A stretch of DNA of 64,000 nucleotides from Agrocybe praecox (taxonomy: Eukaryota > Basidiomycota > Agaricomycetes > Agaricales > Agrocybaceae), in assembly GCA_964017145.1 (NCBI GenBank), contig OZ024848.1, forward strand, positions 74,501 through 138,500, written 5' to 3'. A program made the position numbers and the translations under genes. The notes beneath the pieces were generated by a model. It had not been told where the DNA came from and searched no databases. It saw only the letters and a list, made by a program, of their open reading frames with translations. This document shows, in pieces, positions 42,801-55,514 of the stretch (position 1 is the stretch's first letter; each line of letters starts with the position of its first letter).

Positions 42801-44365
42801 TCATTCTTTCCAACGGAAATGAAGTTTGAACCCATTGAATTCTCGCTCGCGTCAATGCCTCAACTTGGATTGTCTGAAGGCCTTCTTTGATATTGCGACA
42901 CAATCCCCATGCACATGATATGTTGTACAATATGTCCCGGGAACTTGGCGGTTCTTCTCCTTTTTTTGCTTCTTTCAAGTCATGGAAGGGTAATCTGTGC
43001 AAAATCATTTAACAGTGAAGGGAGTCCTATGTGGTACGTTCTCAAAAAATATCCAGAATGTATAAAATAAACCTTTGGCACGGAGCGACACATGGGTTGG
43101 CTAGGTGGTTACACGACTTTGCGTTGTTTTCATAGCGGCTAGACCTATCCATATCCTGGCCGGCGCTGGCTAGGTTCGAGGCAAGTTTCTATTCTCGCTG
43201 ATGCTTTTCCGACCTGACGAGATGCAGGTAGAAACGGGACGACAACGGCCCCTTTCATTATGTCTGCATGTCCGTCTATCCTATACATGTATATGATAGC
43301 GCCGATAGTGCAACCTTGGTCCGCAGTAGGTTACTGTCCCATCGGTAGTACTTTGACCGATTGAAACGAACAACAGGCAGGGCTCCTGCAAAATGCGAAG
43401 TTCGTTTTCCTTATTATTCGCCGGTATGAGCGTTGGAGTCATCGTCCGGTGTTAACTGTTGCGACCCTTGAGGAACTAGCTCGAATGGGTTCTAAACAAA
43501 AACTCGTCACCGCGACCATACCGTTGGGACATGCGATACATAGGAAACTGGGGGCCCAGTTCTTGGATTTTCCTTCATTTGCATTTGAATTACTCCCACA
43601 AATAACATATATACATAAGCTCACAGCATCGCTTCACATGCAACCGCGGCAAGTGGATGTCACCACCGCAGAAGTGGAAGTAGGAATATGTTCCATTTTT
43701 AGAGAAGGACAACCTGGGATCTGTTTTTTTTTTGCTATATCAAAAAAAAAGAGATTTCATCCCGAGTCGTGGAATATGGTGTTACATGCCCAGAACGTGA
43801 AAGGGCGAAAACGCTCTGATGGTCGATGTATGTACATATCAGACTGAACGACATGAGACCACATACAGCCCGTGAATCAGAGAAATAAAATCAACAGCCT
43901 CAGCGTGGTAAAGGTACAGAAATTCCCCAATCATGGACTTGGCAAAAAAGAACCCCACCTGCGCAGCATGTCGAGGAAAGAAGGTCTCACAGAATGACAA
44001 AACTTAAATTTCCTGGAACCCGCTCGTTCGTGTGTATATTTTCATTTCGTTTAACGTTTGAGGTGTCGTGACATCAGAGAAGAGTCGTCTACACAGGTCG
44101 CCGCGCGCCCAGAGTGCTGCAAAAAAAGGACTCAGCCATTGAGTGTGCCTTTTTGACCTTTGACGTCGTCTCCACGAAAGTCAGACAAGTTCCAGGGATC
44201 TGGGTACGCAATCCTCCGATAAAAAATTCTATTCTTGCAGATTGAAATAATGTACAATGCGGTTGAGTGTCAGAGTAGTGTTGAAATGATTTCGGATCCA
44301 GTAAATAAGAGGGTTGCATGCCAGGAGTAGAGTACGGTGACATTTTTTGAAGCCGTCTCACTGTG
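42801..44365. other. Intergenic, no gene recognised
   Basis: A frame at about 43449-43847 has no family resemblance and low-complexity Lys/Phe runs. Nothing else was found except the 3' flank of the thioesterase gene. Confidence 0.5.
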
Positions 44366-45264
44366 TCAAAGTTTCGACATCGCAGGCTGCATTTTGCTCA
44401 AGAACGCAGATGCAATCATGCGACCAGTATCCTTGTCAATGATCTATCAGGACAGACGAGAGGTTTTTATCAGTTTACGGTGCGAGGAGCCGGAGGGTTA
44501 TTCAATTGCACTGACTTCACATCGAGAAGACATAACACGGCCGCCCAGAGCGATGGATGTGCTAATAATTTGGAGAATTGCCCCCCTACAGTTACACGTA
44601 ATGGTATAAGAATATATGATGCCGCAATAGAATTTTACTCACTGAGGTGCAGGGGAGTGGAAAAGAACGTTCATTGATTGTGTCACCCCTACTCCATTTA
44701 CATTTTGTATTAGCCCGAGTACGACCAATGGTGTACTGCAGCAGCTAAAAGGGACAAATCAGATGGGGACACCGCCCACGAATCACAAAGCACTCACTTA
44801 TCTATCAGATATGCCACGCAACCGCCATGCAGCATCCCAGCGCCATTCAGCATTTCTAAGGAAACATTTCGTCTGAGGGATCGACCCTAAGTATTCTTTG
44901 GATCAGACTCACGCCTTGTCACCTCGACCTCCGCCGTTGTGGTAGCCTCCAGGCGCCCTTGTCTCTCCAATTTCCTGTTCACATTCACATCGGTGAATTT
45001 CACGGCCTTCCCCACTTTGTATCCGAAGCAATCCTCCTCTCCGACTCCGTAGCACATGAAGGTATTGTAGTTGAGCTGTTTGACATAGTCCGGGGTGTTT
45101 CCTGCAATGTAAGAGGCGTGACCGTGGTGTGGTAATGAGGCCGGATCAACCCAAGCCTTTTCGGGCTCTGGCTGAGGTCGAGAGGTCAAGGGGAGGGAGC
45201 CATGAGACTCGAGAGATGAAAGGGAGGCAGAGGAGGACGACAATGAGGAGAATCTAGCAGACAT
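44366..45264 (-). CDS. Hotdog-fold thioesterase (PaaI/ACOT13-like)
   Basis: Five minus-strand exons are inferred: 45264-44913, 44855-44798, 44744-44643, 44585-44516 and 44443-44366. After a Ser-rich start the protein has HGHASYIAGNTPDYVKQLNY and FGYKVGKAVKFTDVNVN. Exon 2 carries the hotdog active-site helix MLNGAGMLHGGCVAYLID, whose HGG motif is typical of PaaI-type thioesterases. Then follow NCCSTPLVVLGL, NGVGVTQSMNVLFHSPAP, LQIISTSIALGGRVMSSRCE and a final IIDKDTGRMIASAFLSKMQP. The order of helix, strand VTQSMNV.F..PAP and ALGGRV..S..E agrees with the family. Such enzymes hydrolyse acyl-CoA thioesters; the substrate is unknown. All junctions are GT-AG and in frame, so the gene looks intact. 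Confidence 0.8.
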
Positions 45265-47040
45265 GATGAAATTCGTGGATCGATTTTGAAATGTGGGGAG
45301 GATGGGTGGGGTAGATTCAGAAAAATTTGCGACCGCATTCTTGTACCTTTACGACGACCGTAACTGAGGCGTGTGTATGGACCCTCGTTAACTTAACTCG
45401 GCCAGATAGCTTGTGAGAGTGAGAAGATTTCTCGCTTCCACGTGGGATATACGTTTTGAGATTCGAGAAGGTAAGGCAACCCGCGTATTCTTTTAGAGAC
45501 GACCGTAGGAATGCAAGGGGGCATTTCTGCGGATCTCTGTAGAAATCAGTGATGGACCATAGCCAGATCTAGATAATTGAAGGGCGTTTAGATTTTCTTG
45601 CTTTCACCGTCAAAAACATATCTCACACCGACCTACGAATAGAGCTGCCGATTTTGAGTGAATTGAGTTTGTAAAACAGCCGAGCATGGCCCACTTGATG
45701 CTTCTGATACACCGACGGACAAGCCCCACAGCAAAGTCAACGAACCTTGGAAATTACATCAGTGTATCCCAAGATCCGTCACAATGAAACATGTATACAT
45801 ACCAATTATATTAGCAAGCAGTTAAAGGGGAAAACTCGGAATCGAGCTTTTTTACGGCATTCCTCTCCAAAAAGGGCTTGTTGGACGTCAATCTGGCAGA
45901 GCGAGCTTTGCTGAACACTGGGCAATATCTCCTTCAAGTTTGTACGGCTGCTCTTCTGGAAATCCGATGCTTCACGTCGTTCGACGTCAGATGGCCTACT
46001 AGAAACCGCCAGGTATGAACAGGAGTATTCAAAGTTACTCCTGGGTGGTAGTGTGAAAGTAAGCCCAAACTCGCAAGGTCCTATGATATGTGATATGATG
46101 CATATTCAATTGAATGCATAAGCTTCCATGGTGGTTGAATCATCCCAATCTTGAAAACCTGGTGAGATTGTTCTATCAGTATAGGCCAGATAAGAAATCT
46201 TATCCTTAGTAGAACGGCACATAGCACGCAATCCTGCTTACTTTTGGTCTATAAGAACTTGGCAGACGATACGTTGTTGGCGGCGGCACTGAGTCAAGAA
46301 TCAAAAAAGTTTCCTCCGTCGACGGTCGTTGACTCGTTCCAGCGCGACTAGAAGTTTGGCTTTATTTGTCATTCCAGGTGCGGCGCTTGTCACTTGGAAT
46401 TTTGTAAACTTGACTTTTCCTTAAGAACACGCCCAGTAAGAATGGCAACAGTCTTCGGCTGGATTTCCGTCGAACAGGAAATCGTTCGTCCCTGATCAGC
46501 AAACGGCGGTAAAGTTAGTGTACGAAACATTCTCTAAATTATTGACTCATGCTCTCTCCATTTGCCGAGTAGAGTACTACAGGGGTCCCAACTGAACTTG
46601 CCTTGGAGTGACTCTTTAATCACGATAGAAACAGCGAATTTTGATGTATTGACACATTCTGTTCGATCGCGCACGCTGAAGCTCACAGGCGGAAGCGGAT
46701 CGATCAGAGCAGCGAACTGGGGAAGTTTCTATCAATAGCGACGACTTCGAGACGAAAAGCAGAAAACCCGTCTTTCGATGATGATGAAGAATGAACTCGG
46801 TCGGTACGGAGCCTGACGCTACATAGGTCGTCACTTGTCTCAACCCATGATACATCTTTACTAAGGCCGTTAGCGTCGTGTTGAAAAATAAATGCGCTCG
46901 CCAACATAAGTGTATAGGCGAGTGGAATTTTCCATTATCCAAGATCCAAGAAGATATATACTGCTACTACTAACGTAGTAAAAGAATAAGAATTAGTATG
47001 GTGCATTCACAATAATTTTTATGAGATATCGCCTTCCGCA
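45265..47040. other. Intergenic, no gene recognised
   Basis: A minus-strand frame at 46616-46942 (with LCWRAHLFFNTTLTALVKMY) is the longest but matches nothing known to me. The right end is the 3' flank of the desaturase. Confidence 0.5.
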
Positions 47041-49035
47041 CTACGGTGTTGTGGGTTCAATTAGCGCCTCCCCGTGTTGATTCCTAAAGAACAGTACACC
47101 CCCTTCCGACTCGACGAACGTGCACTGTGTAAAGGATCTCCACAGTGCGTACAAAGCAGGCTACAGAACAGAGGGGTCAGAAACTTCCATTAAACGCCCG
47201 AGTTCTTGACCGAAAATCACCCACCGTAGAATCGTAATTATAGTAGTCCCCCAAAACTGGCTTGATGGCTTCCGTTACTTCGGGAAGGTTGTCTTCATTT
47301 AATCGACATTATTTAATATTAGTGAACAAGATCTCCTGGAAATAGGTATAATTGTTCTCACAGAAAGGAATTGTTGGGAAAAAGTGATGTGCAACATGAT
47401 CACTGCTAATCTGCGCCAAAAGGTCAGTAATTATGTATATGGTCGATCGCACATTAGGATTGTTAGACATTACGTTGTGAAGAAGAAAATGGCCTGCCCA
47501 ACCAAAGAGTGGCCGATCGACTGTGGCGAGCGCCCCGCGAGCGAAGGTCCATTCTTCCTGGTAATACCTCTAAGTTGGTTTGCCTTTCTTTAGCAGGGAG
47601 AAAAGGGGGAAAGACTTGCCTTTCGATAGTATGGTATAGTCGGATCGCTATGCTGGAGGTATGTAAATAGTACAATCCTGGATCGTAACGCAAGATTTCA
47701 GAACAGTACCCCGGGATAGTATTTCAAGACCTGCCAGTTATGAGCGAACTGGCACAGATTTAGCCTAGGCCGGTGTGAAAAGACAGATGATATATCCACT
47801 CACTAGCCATGGCATAAGGTAATGCGCTATCAACTGAGACCAGCCGCAAAGGAACCCATATATGAATAGAAGCATCAGCATGGACAAGATGCTGATATTG
47901 GACAGGACTATGTACAGCCCTAAACATAGAGCGTCAATGGCTATGTTGGTAATGAGAAGGTATACCTAGGGGAAAGCTTTACTAACGATCTTTGGGTCGA
48001 AATAGCAGCGAGGATGGTCGGTAGTGCTATTTGGGTTTGCATCATTATCGGGTAGCATTCGGAGAGGGATCTGCTGCGAACACTTACACTTGTCCAAGGA
48101 GGGTACCTAGCATTTCCTTTTCGGTTGTTTCTGAGTGGATTGTTCGCCGTCAAGGACTTGGGATGGGGACTTGTGGCAGGTTTACTTACAATAAGTAAAG
48201 CTGAAATCCACTGAAGGCGATTGAAGCTCAATTCTTTCTTCAGTAACGTAAGAAAAAAAAGGGCTTACAAAAATTGCCGAACGAATAGCTTGAAGAGCGT
48301 AAACGCCGGCGTTTCCTCTAATATCTCGACATAATGCATTTTCACCGCGACCCTCCCATCAGGCAGCTTGAAATCTGTCCGTGTTGGCGGAATGTAGGTC
48401 TCATCACGGTCCAAGTTGTTCGTCGATTTCTGGACAGTGTCAGACCTGCGTAAAGCATCCAAGTAATAAGGAGGAAGTGTATTATACATACATGATGCGT
48501 GTTGTGAGTGACGCGCCAAGAGAAGTAAGGCGTAAGGACGAAAGTGTGGACAAGTAATCCAATGACATTGTTGACGGGCTTGTAGGATGACAAAGCGTGA
48601 TGTCCAGCCTGAAATTTACGAGTTTAGCGTGAATAATTAGCGCCGAAGACACAATTACTTCATGACCTAGGAAGAGTTCAGCCATGTCTGCAACGAAGGT
48701 GTAAAAAGGCCCGACCGACCTAAACACCAAAACCCCGAAAAAACCATCCCCTGCCATCCCCAATACATGACCCAAAATACGAGTCTTAAAAAATTTGTCC
48801 AGAGAGAGAATGTGTTCGCCAGTGCATTAATCAACGTCGCAAGGTAAAAAAAGGAGCAGGCGATGAGAATGTGCCGCAAAAGATATCGCAGACTCTTCAG
48901 TGTCGATTTCTGATATAGACGCTGCGGAACTGCTTGACGCAACTCTTTTATGGACAAGTTTGGTGGTGTAAAAGTGCGCCGTAGCTTTCGAGCTTCATAT
49001 TCTGGACCATCTTGGAAGATTTGGAACCAAGGCAT
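47041..49035 (-). CDS. Delta-12-type (oleate) fatty acid desaturase
   Basis: Fourteen minus-strand exons are inferred from 49035 (MPWFQIFQDGPEYEARKLRR) to the stop at 47041. The three histidine boxes of membrane-bound desaturases are present: HEAGHH, HNTHH and HVAHH. Between them lie hydrophobic membrane segments and family signatures: VMYWGWQGMVFSGFWCLG, DRDETYIPPTR, ARYPPWTSHYRPSSLLFRPK, VLFTYLQHSDPTIPYYRKEE, WTFARGALATVDRPLFGWAG, NLPEVTEAIKPVLGDYYNYD and ALYALWRSFTQCTFVESEGG. The enzyme would introduce a double bond into acyl chains in the ER. Odd points are an 8-nt exon (48666-48659) encoding the HE of box 1, a 17-nt exon (47748-47732), and a GC-AG intron after YYRK. Regiospecificity (delta-12 or related) cannot be fixed from sequence. 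Junctions near 47940-48090 are the least certain. Confidence 0.87.
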
Positions 49036-49604
49036 CGTCCAGTTTTCGTTCTTGTGAGGAAGCAATCTAGTTATGCCAGTGAGCTAGGGAGAATGAAATA
49101 AATGAATACATTTCGCATTTATTGACCTTTATATATGTATCCAACGCGTCTGGAAGTAGGAAAGATTTTCACTACCACGTCCATCACATCCGGTAAGCGG
49201 TCAGAAGAAACCACATCGCCACCGCTGAAGCGCGACATGCCGAAGGTATCTTCTGTGAGTCTCGATCCGCGATCCTATTCAGTGTGTATTACCAAAAACA
49301 TATACAGGGCCGCCTCCGTATGGGAGTCTATGAGCTTGATTGAACGCAAAGAAGAGAGAAGAAGATCTAAAATACTCCGATACCATGATCGTAACTGGGA
49401 TTAAAGTTTTTTTTTGCCTGCCTCGTGCCATCCTCTGTCGTGAAGACGATATAGTCTGTTGGGATTGATGGGATTCGGTATATATGCCAACCTCGCACAA
49501 AGTATTCTGAAGCGTTCTTCAGATGAACGTGCAGTAAAATATGAAAAGATTTCCCATAATTTTATAGCTACCTACACGCCGACCCAACGAACCGTCGGTA
49601 ATAT

Positions 49605-52438
49605 TTACGGTAACTCCAGCCACTTGGCAAGCAACTTTGGAAAAGACGGTGTTCCGAGTCCAGTGACAGGATCCCAACCAGGTACGGCTGCGAATCCTGG
49701 CGTTCCACAGCCATCGCTTTTCCCGGATGTTATATCATTGAAGGCATTAGAAAACGCCTCCGAATAAATCTGTGCAGAAATTCGATTTTTTTGTGTGGGT
49801 CAACGTGATCATATGCGCAACGGGCAGGCATGGACTGACTACTGGGTTGATGAAGCCAATAGGGGGTTTCCCAATAGTAATTCGTGCGTCATTAACCATC
49901 GTAAGGATCGCCCCAACGACTGGCGCCGCTGCAGAAGTACCGAATATTCTTGAGAATCGGCCCTGCACCTTTTGCCACTATATGAGCACTTCAAAATAGC
50001 TCACTGGAAAAAGAACAGTGCTTTACCGCAACAGCGAAGTTCGCCCTATGGAGACGTCCAGTGAGCGTAAATTAATAATGATTGAGCAAAACCTACCCAT
50101 TTGCTGAGATGTCAGGATATGCACGACTCTACCAGAGTAAAATGTCAATTACTATTAGAACTTTTATTGTTATTTAGACAGAATTACTCACGTTGCCCGT
50201 CGCATTCCATACCTCAGGGCCATATTCTTGTGGTTTGTGATTTTTTAGATAATTTCCGACCGCCTTCGATTGATATTTCGGCATAGCGAAGTAATTGCTG
50301 AACCCGCCGCCGCTAAAGATCACTTGCTCACAGGCGCTTTCCTGGTCTGTTACCTTCATTCCGGGGTTAATCTGGGTCGCTCCAACCGAAGTGACGTATG
50401 GGCATGTCGAAGGGAATGCTAAGTGTGACGGAGTGCCTTTAGTTAGAAGCGTAGAGGTACACGGATGCAAATCCTTACAAGGATTGAAGATGGAACCGTA
50501 GTCGGTTTGGGACCCTATAGTAATGAAAAATGAGGAGGAGGCGCAGCGTTAATCGTTGATTATTGTCATTGAAGCGTTTGGTACGTATTCAGAGCTTCTC
50601 ACCATCGGGCATAAGACAAAGTCCGGCATGTCCTGTAGGAGTATAACAACGAGATTACTGATGAGAACGAAGGAGTGCTGAGGTCTAGACTGACCAGCTA
50701 CGCCGTCATCGCCTGAAGAATAAATGACGGTGACGCCCATTAGTCCAAGCTTTGCGTATCTGCCATAGTGAGGCATGAGAGACGTTTAGTAAAGAATTGG
50801 CCACTAAGCTTATGCTATGTTGCATACGCACTCTGCACATTGCCTCGAAGCGTAAAAAGGAGATAAATCAGCTTCTGTATACCCGTAAGAGGTGGAAACG
50901 ATATTGGCAGGCTTCGTTGTCCCGCAATCTGTAGCATCTTGATCGATTTCATTAGTGATTAGCGTCTTCTTCCACGAGAATCGGAATGATGATACGAAAT
51001 AGACATACTACGGTAGCCATTGGGGTATGTATCTGGATAGATACCATCTTCGACTAGATCGTCACCACCCTCGAAATTGCAGTAAGTCCCGTCAAGAGCA
51101 TCAAGGAGATTGTTAAACGTCGCCCCTATAATAATATTAGATTTGATGAGTTCCAGCGCTGTACGGCATATTCGACAGGGGGGAAGAAGGAAAAAGGAAC
51201 GGTCTTCCGAAGACAAAGTGCGTACCTTGCGGGATATCCCCAACTTGGTAAAGCGTAACTTCTTGACTTGCACCAAGAAAATTAACCAAGTTCATGGCAT
51301 ATTCCAAGTCTAGGTTGGATTCCGCATTGTATTCGAAGCCAGCTTGGATATCTTGAACAACGCCTGGAAGTACATGAGAATTACTGGTTTACAAGGTAAA
51401 GCAACCCACGTACCCCCATCGATTGGTACTAATTTGGGAGAGGTTCCAACCAAGTGCGAAGAAAAATTCGCATGAAACTTGTCAAGGTCGGATTGGAGGT
51501 ATGCTTGAGGAGTATACTCGACTAAAACAGCGAGGAATTTTTTTTCAAAACCAGCCTTAGCATTGATGACAAAGGCGGCTACACAACATACCTATACCAA
51601 ACGAATTCCTATTAGGTGAAAGGGGCTCGTAAACCAGGCCATACAACGCTCTCAAGCAGGGCGGTGTAATCATCTCGTGGCAGTTCCCCAGCTCTGTGTG
51701 GATATCTGAATCCTTGATTGTTCCAGTGGTTTTTGGCAGGAGCCCTTCTCCAGGAAGGCCAACCCTTTTTACCGGCGGGATTGCATTGCTCCCTCGCCTT
51801 TTGAGTACTGCGTCGAAATGGATAGATGGTGTCACAATGTCGACATGTGGGGTAATATACTCCGGGAGGTGATATGCCTCGCAAGCTTGAAATACGCGTA
51901 TAAGTCATTTACCAAAGGGGAGGGCATAGTGACGCATACCAACATGGCGTTCCCCGTTGACATGTTGATAAACATGATATTTGGTCCTCAAAAGAGCCTC
52001 AGCTTCTTCAACAGTAGCGTTCACCTTCATCCACCCTCGACTCCGCGAGACCTTCATTCTTTCCTTCTCGAAACCTCTTTCTAGAAGCCAGCTACGGACA
52101 GCAGCGACGCTTTCTTTATCAGGCGCAAATGCTCGAGCAACTTGCGTTGGGGTCCAGTGTTTACCATAGTTCGGAGATTCTGGATGGGAAACATCGTGAA
52201 GAAGCTCTTCAAGTTTCGAAATATTCGATTGTTTCAAGCCAAAGCGTAGTGTGATATATTCAGACCCCTCGTGTCGCCTGATGAAAGTCCAACCGGGAGG
52301 TACATGTGATCGTTTCTCATGAAGGACGTAGTTGTATGTGGACGGTGATTCCGAGTCGGAGAACCTGGACGCCAGGACCTGGGCCTGCAGGCTGAGAACC
52401 GCGATGGAGGACAGAAACGCAGCAGAGAAGATGCGCAT
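49605..52438 (-). CDS. Sedolisin-family serine-carboxyl protease (S53, tripeptidyl peptidase-like)
   Basis: The minus-strand start at 52438 gives a signal peptide ([20 protein letters not shown]). A pro-domain follows ([40 protein letters not shown], then [14 protein letters not shown]). The mature part contains [27 protein letters not shown] with the Glu and Asp of the catalytic pair, [12 protein letters not shown] with the oxyanion Asp, and [20 protein letters not shown]. It also has [16 protein letters not shown], the catalytic-Ser segment [20 protein letters not shown] and a C-terminal calcium-site-like [16 protein letters not shown], then [11 protein letters not shown]. At least ten introns are needed. 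The family works extracellularly at acid pH on peptides. The Ser motif here lacks the usual preceding Ser (FGTS rather than SGTS). The gene appears intact. Confidence 0.88.
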
Positions 52439-54114
52439 TTTCTCGAAAAGAAGAGGAAGAGTATCGTCTTGTTGTGGGATCTGAGACGTGGTCGATTTTT
52501 ATAAGCAGCAAAAAGTGCAACCATTGCATCATGATACGTGTACCATAGCCGCAAAATTGTATTGCATGAAGTCAAGGGTGTCGTTCGAGATGAAGAAAAA
52601 AGTTGTTGAGTACGTCAAAGAATGTCGGAGCAAGGCCAAGGGTTAGGTAAATGCAATCAAGCGGACCAGACGAGGAGTTATTGTTTTTGAGAAAGTACGG
52701 ACGCCTGGCCTCGTCGGCTACGCTGTTTAAGATATTTGAATGGCTGGCCTCATTGCCAACAAGGTAGTGGTACCAACCAGAAGACATGAAGATCGAAAAT
52801 AGCCGGTCAACAACAATAGGGAAGAAAAACGCATAAGAAACGGAGAGGTATGGGGTCAATGAGGCAGGGAAATTTTGATGTCAACCCGTTCAAAATGCAT
52901 TACGACCCAACAACCAACGCTTCGTAGTCAGGAAAAGGAATATGCCAGCATGGTCGGCGATATCGCAAGGATTTGGGAGCAAAATCGCATGTATATCGAA
53001 TCTAACTTGCCATAGCTGTTGGGGATATAGATCACAATTAGTTTCCGCATTTCTCAGATGAGGTATGGAAGTTCCTACCGCCGCTATTCCAACAGTAATT
53101 CTTAGGTTGAGCATGAGATATGGTATAATGACATCAATCCCACAGTATAACCCCATTGTAACATGCTTTGCCTCCCTCCTCAATTTTACTACATCATGGT
53201 GTCCTGATGAGATGAGCAACGCTCTTCCCTTTTCCTTGCGTGTAGTCAGGGCACGAGGACTGGAGAGGTAGGAGGCGTGCTGCGGTAGTGTTTCGATCCG
53301 CATTTCTGATCATACACTAGCCGCCGGGATCCATACCGCTAATGGAGTTGTTCACATATTTTCTAAGTGTATAAAAAGAGTTCATACTTACCATCTTCAT
53401 TCGTCTGTTTCCAAGAGATGCAACTGACGGAAATAAATAAAGTACACTTCTTGAGAAATCCTTCTGCAGCTCAATATGATGCTTTTCTCGGTTTAGAATC
53501 AGTTCAAACTACCTGTAAAAATAAAGACGTCGTTTTCGTTTTTAGATTCCAGAGGCATCATGCAAAGATACTTGTTTCACTCACCGATTGGCATAAGAAA
53601 TGGATTTTGAGCCATAAGTATACTCACTTATGTGTGGGTACGCATAAGTAAGTCGATTAGCCCATTACTCCGACTACAATGGAATCACTCGAGGTTTCCA
53701 AGGAGACGGGCGTCAAGCGCAAAAAGTTTGAAAAAGTTAAAGAGTACTTTGAGAGTACTAGTCAAGGAGCGGATCAGACTCCCGTTACCCGTTACCGTAT
53801 GAATTGTGGATTGATCAACGGGCATCACGTGAATCTCACCTGACAGTCTGTGACGTTCATTGGCCGATTTTGCCGGATTTCCCGACATTTTCCTCTTACC
53901 CCGACCGACGCGTCCATCGACAAACGTCAGCCAGCCCGGTTTAAAAAAAGCATCTTGTGAGTCCTGTCCGAGTATGTTTTACTTGTAAAATAAGAAAGAC
54001 GGGGGTTTACTCTTAACAGGGATATAATATCTGCGTCTCGCAGAACTTTATGACGCTACGCCTGTCCGGACATATCATTTAAATAACGACCTTCCCCAAA
54101 AATCTACTTTGCAA
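52439..54114. other. Intergenic, no gene recognised
   Basis: Frames at 52572-52859 and 52890-53303 (minus) and 53065-53271 (plus) overlap one another and match no family I know. The first ~60 bases before 52438 include the protease promoter with TATA-like TTTTTATAAG (plus-strand reading near 52495-52505). Confidence 0.5.
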
Positions 54115-55281
54115 ATGCTTGCATCGACGTCCTTCTCTTGCGCGAGTCTTAACAGGCTCGTGCAGACTGCATCGCGTTCCTCTGCGCAAAGCCTAGCGCA
54201 GCCGAAACAAATAGCTCTGCAAACTTTATCGCCTGCAGCAGGTCGTAGTTACCACACGGCGAGACACACATCAAAACTGCGGTCAACGACTAACGGACTT
54301 GTCAATGGAGGAAGGTCGCAGCAGAGGGTATCTCTACCAGGGAGCAGCTTGAGGAACGAACGGATGCGGAGTTTACATTCGTCTGCCGGTACGTACGGTA
54401 TTCGTCTTGAATTCACGGTCTGCAAGGCTCATGGATGGCCGGTTCATATTCCTAGTCCTCCAGCACATGGGCATAGATCGTCCGGAACCTGGAACTGGGT
54501 AAGTATGCGATTCAGTTCCTGACTTTCTAACTCTCTAACATGATTTACTTTTTCTCCAGCCTTAAAGTACACTTCAAGGATTCGAATGGGAATCTCATCA
54601 AAACCGTGGAGGCTAATGAGGGAAATGATATCCTCGCAATAGCACACGAGTATGATATCGACCTGGAGGGTGCGTCTCGTTGTCGAACAATTCAGAGAGT
54701 GCTCCATTTATTGACTTCCAGTTATCTCTTTCCATTCTACGCTCATCGATTCGTTCCTATCATCTATCCATCCGCCTAATTATCTTTTTCATAAAATAAC
54801 CTCACTTCCATTCGGACTGACTACTCCTGTCTCCAATTATTATCATTAAACAAACTTCATCTCCGTCTCCCTTCCTGCCCCTTTCCAATCCATTCTTCCA
54901 ATCCCAATCCAAACAGGGGCCTGCGAAGGCTCAGTGGCATGCTCAACATGTCACGTCATTCTCCCCGAGAAATTTTATGACCTCCTGCCTGAACCGGAGG
55001 ACGACGAGAATGACATGCTCGACATGGCGTTCGGACTGACCGACACGAGCCGACTGGGGTGTCAAGTCAAGATGACCAAGGACCTCGACGGGATTACATG
55101 TACTCTACCAGCTGCAACGAGGAATATGTTCGTGGATGGTGAGTGATTTTATGTTGATCTTCTTGATTTATTGCTCTTCGGAAGTTATTTCACCTTCCTC
55201 TTCGCCATGTGACGTTATTCGATCCAAGAATAGTGCTGATATAAACATTTTTTCTTTTCAGGAAAGAAGTCATCGCATTAG
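54115..55281 (+). CDS. YAH1: Mitochondrial [2Fe-2S] ferredoxin, adrenodoxin type
   Basis: Five exons are inferred: 54115-54388, 54456-54498, 54560-54669, 54917-55138 and 55262-55281. The first ~90 residues are Ser/Arg/Gln-rich with few acids, as in a mitochondrial presequence. The mature domain reads [40 protein letters not shown], then the cluster-binding [10 protein letters not shown], then [20 protein letters not shown] and [20 protein letters not shown]. The four cysteine ligands are the three in [10 protein letters not shown] and the one in LGCQV. The known role is electron transfer for mitochondrial Fe-S cluster assembly and haem A synthesis. Intron 3 is 247 nt, long for this window. 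The ATG at 54115 was chosen because the upstream in-frame codon is TTG. Confidence 0.93.
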
Positions 55282-55514
55282 CGTTCAATATTATTTTTAC
55301 GCTAGTTTTTTTCATAGATCGTCGTGCTTTATCTTACTCTCATTTACCATCGGGTCCTTTACTTATAATTACACTGAACCGCTACACAAAACAGTTACGT
55401 CATGAAAATGAAAAATCAGAAAAAGTGAACACAATATGCCTTCTTCTCTTCACAAGCTCGAGAAATGTTGTGTAATTTCAACGCATGTATCCCAGTGAAC
55501 ATATCAAAAAGTGG
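55282..55514. other. 3' UTR of ferredoxin and spacer
   Basis: No gene is seen between the ferredoxin stop and the tRNA. Confidence 0.5.

Noticed and set aside
43449..43847. 132-codon plus-strand frame
   Set aside because: No family resemblance, no signal peptide, low-complexity Phe/Lys runs, and no supporting introns or paralogues.
44337..44677. Two plus-strand frames of ~90-104 codons
   Set aside because: They are antisense to exons 3-5 of the thioesterase gene, whose minus-strand reading has family motifs and proper splice sites.
46616..46942. 108-codon minus-strand frame with hydrophobic stretch
   Set aside because: Isolated frame without recognisable domain or splice continuation; probably chance.
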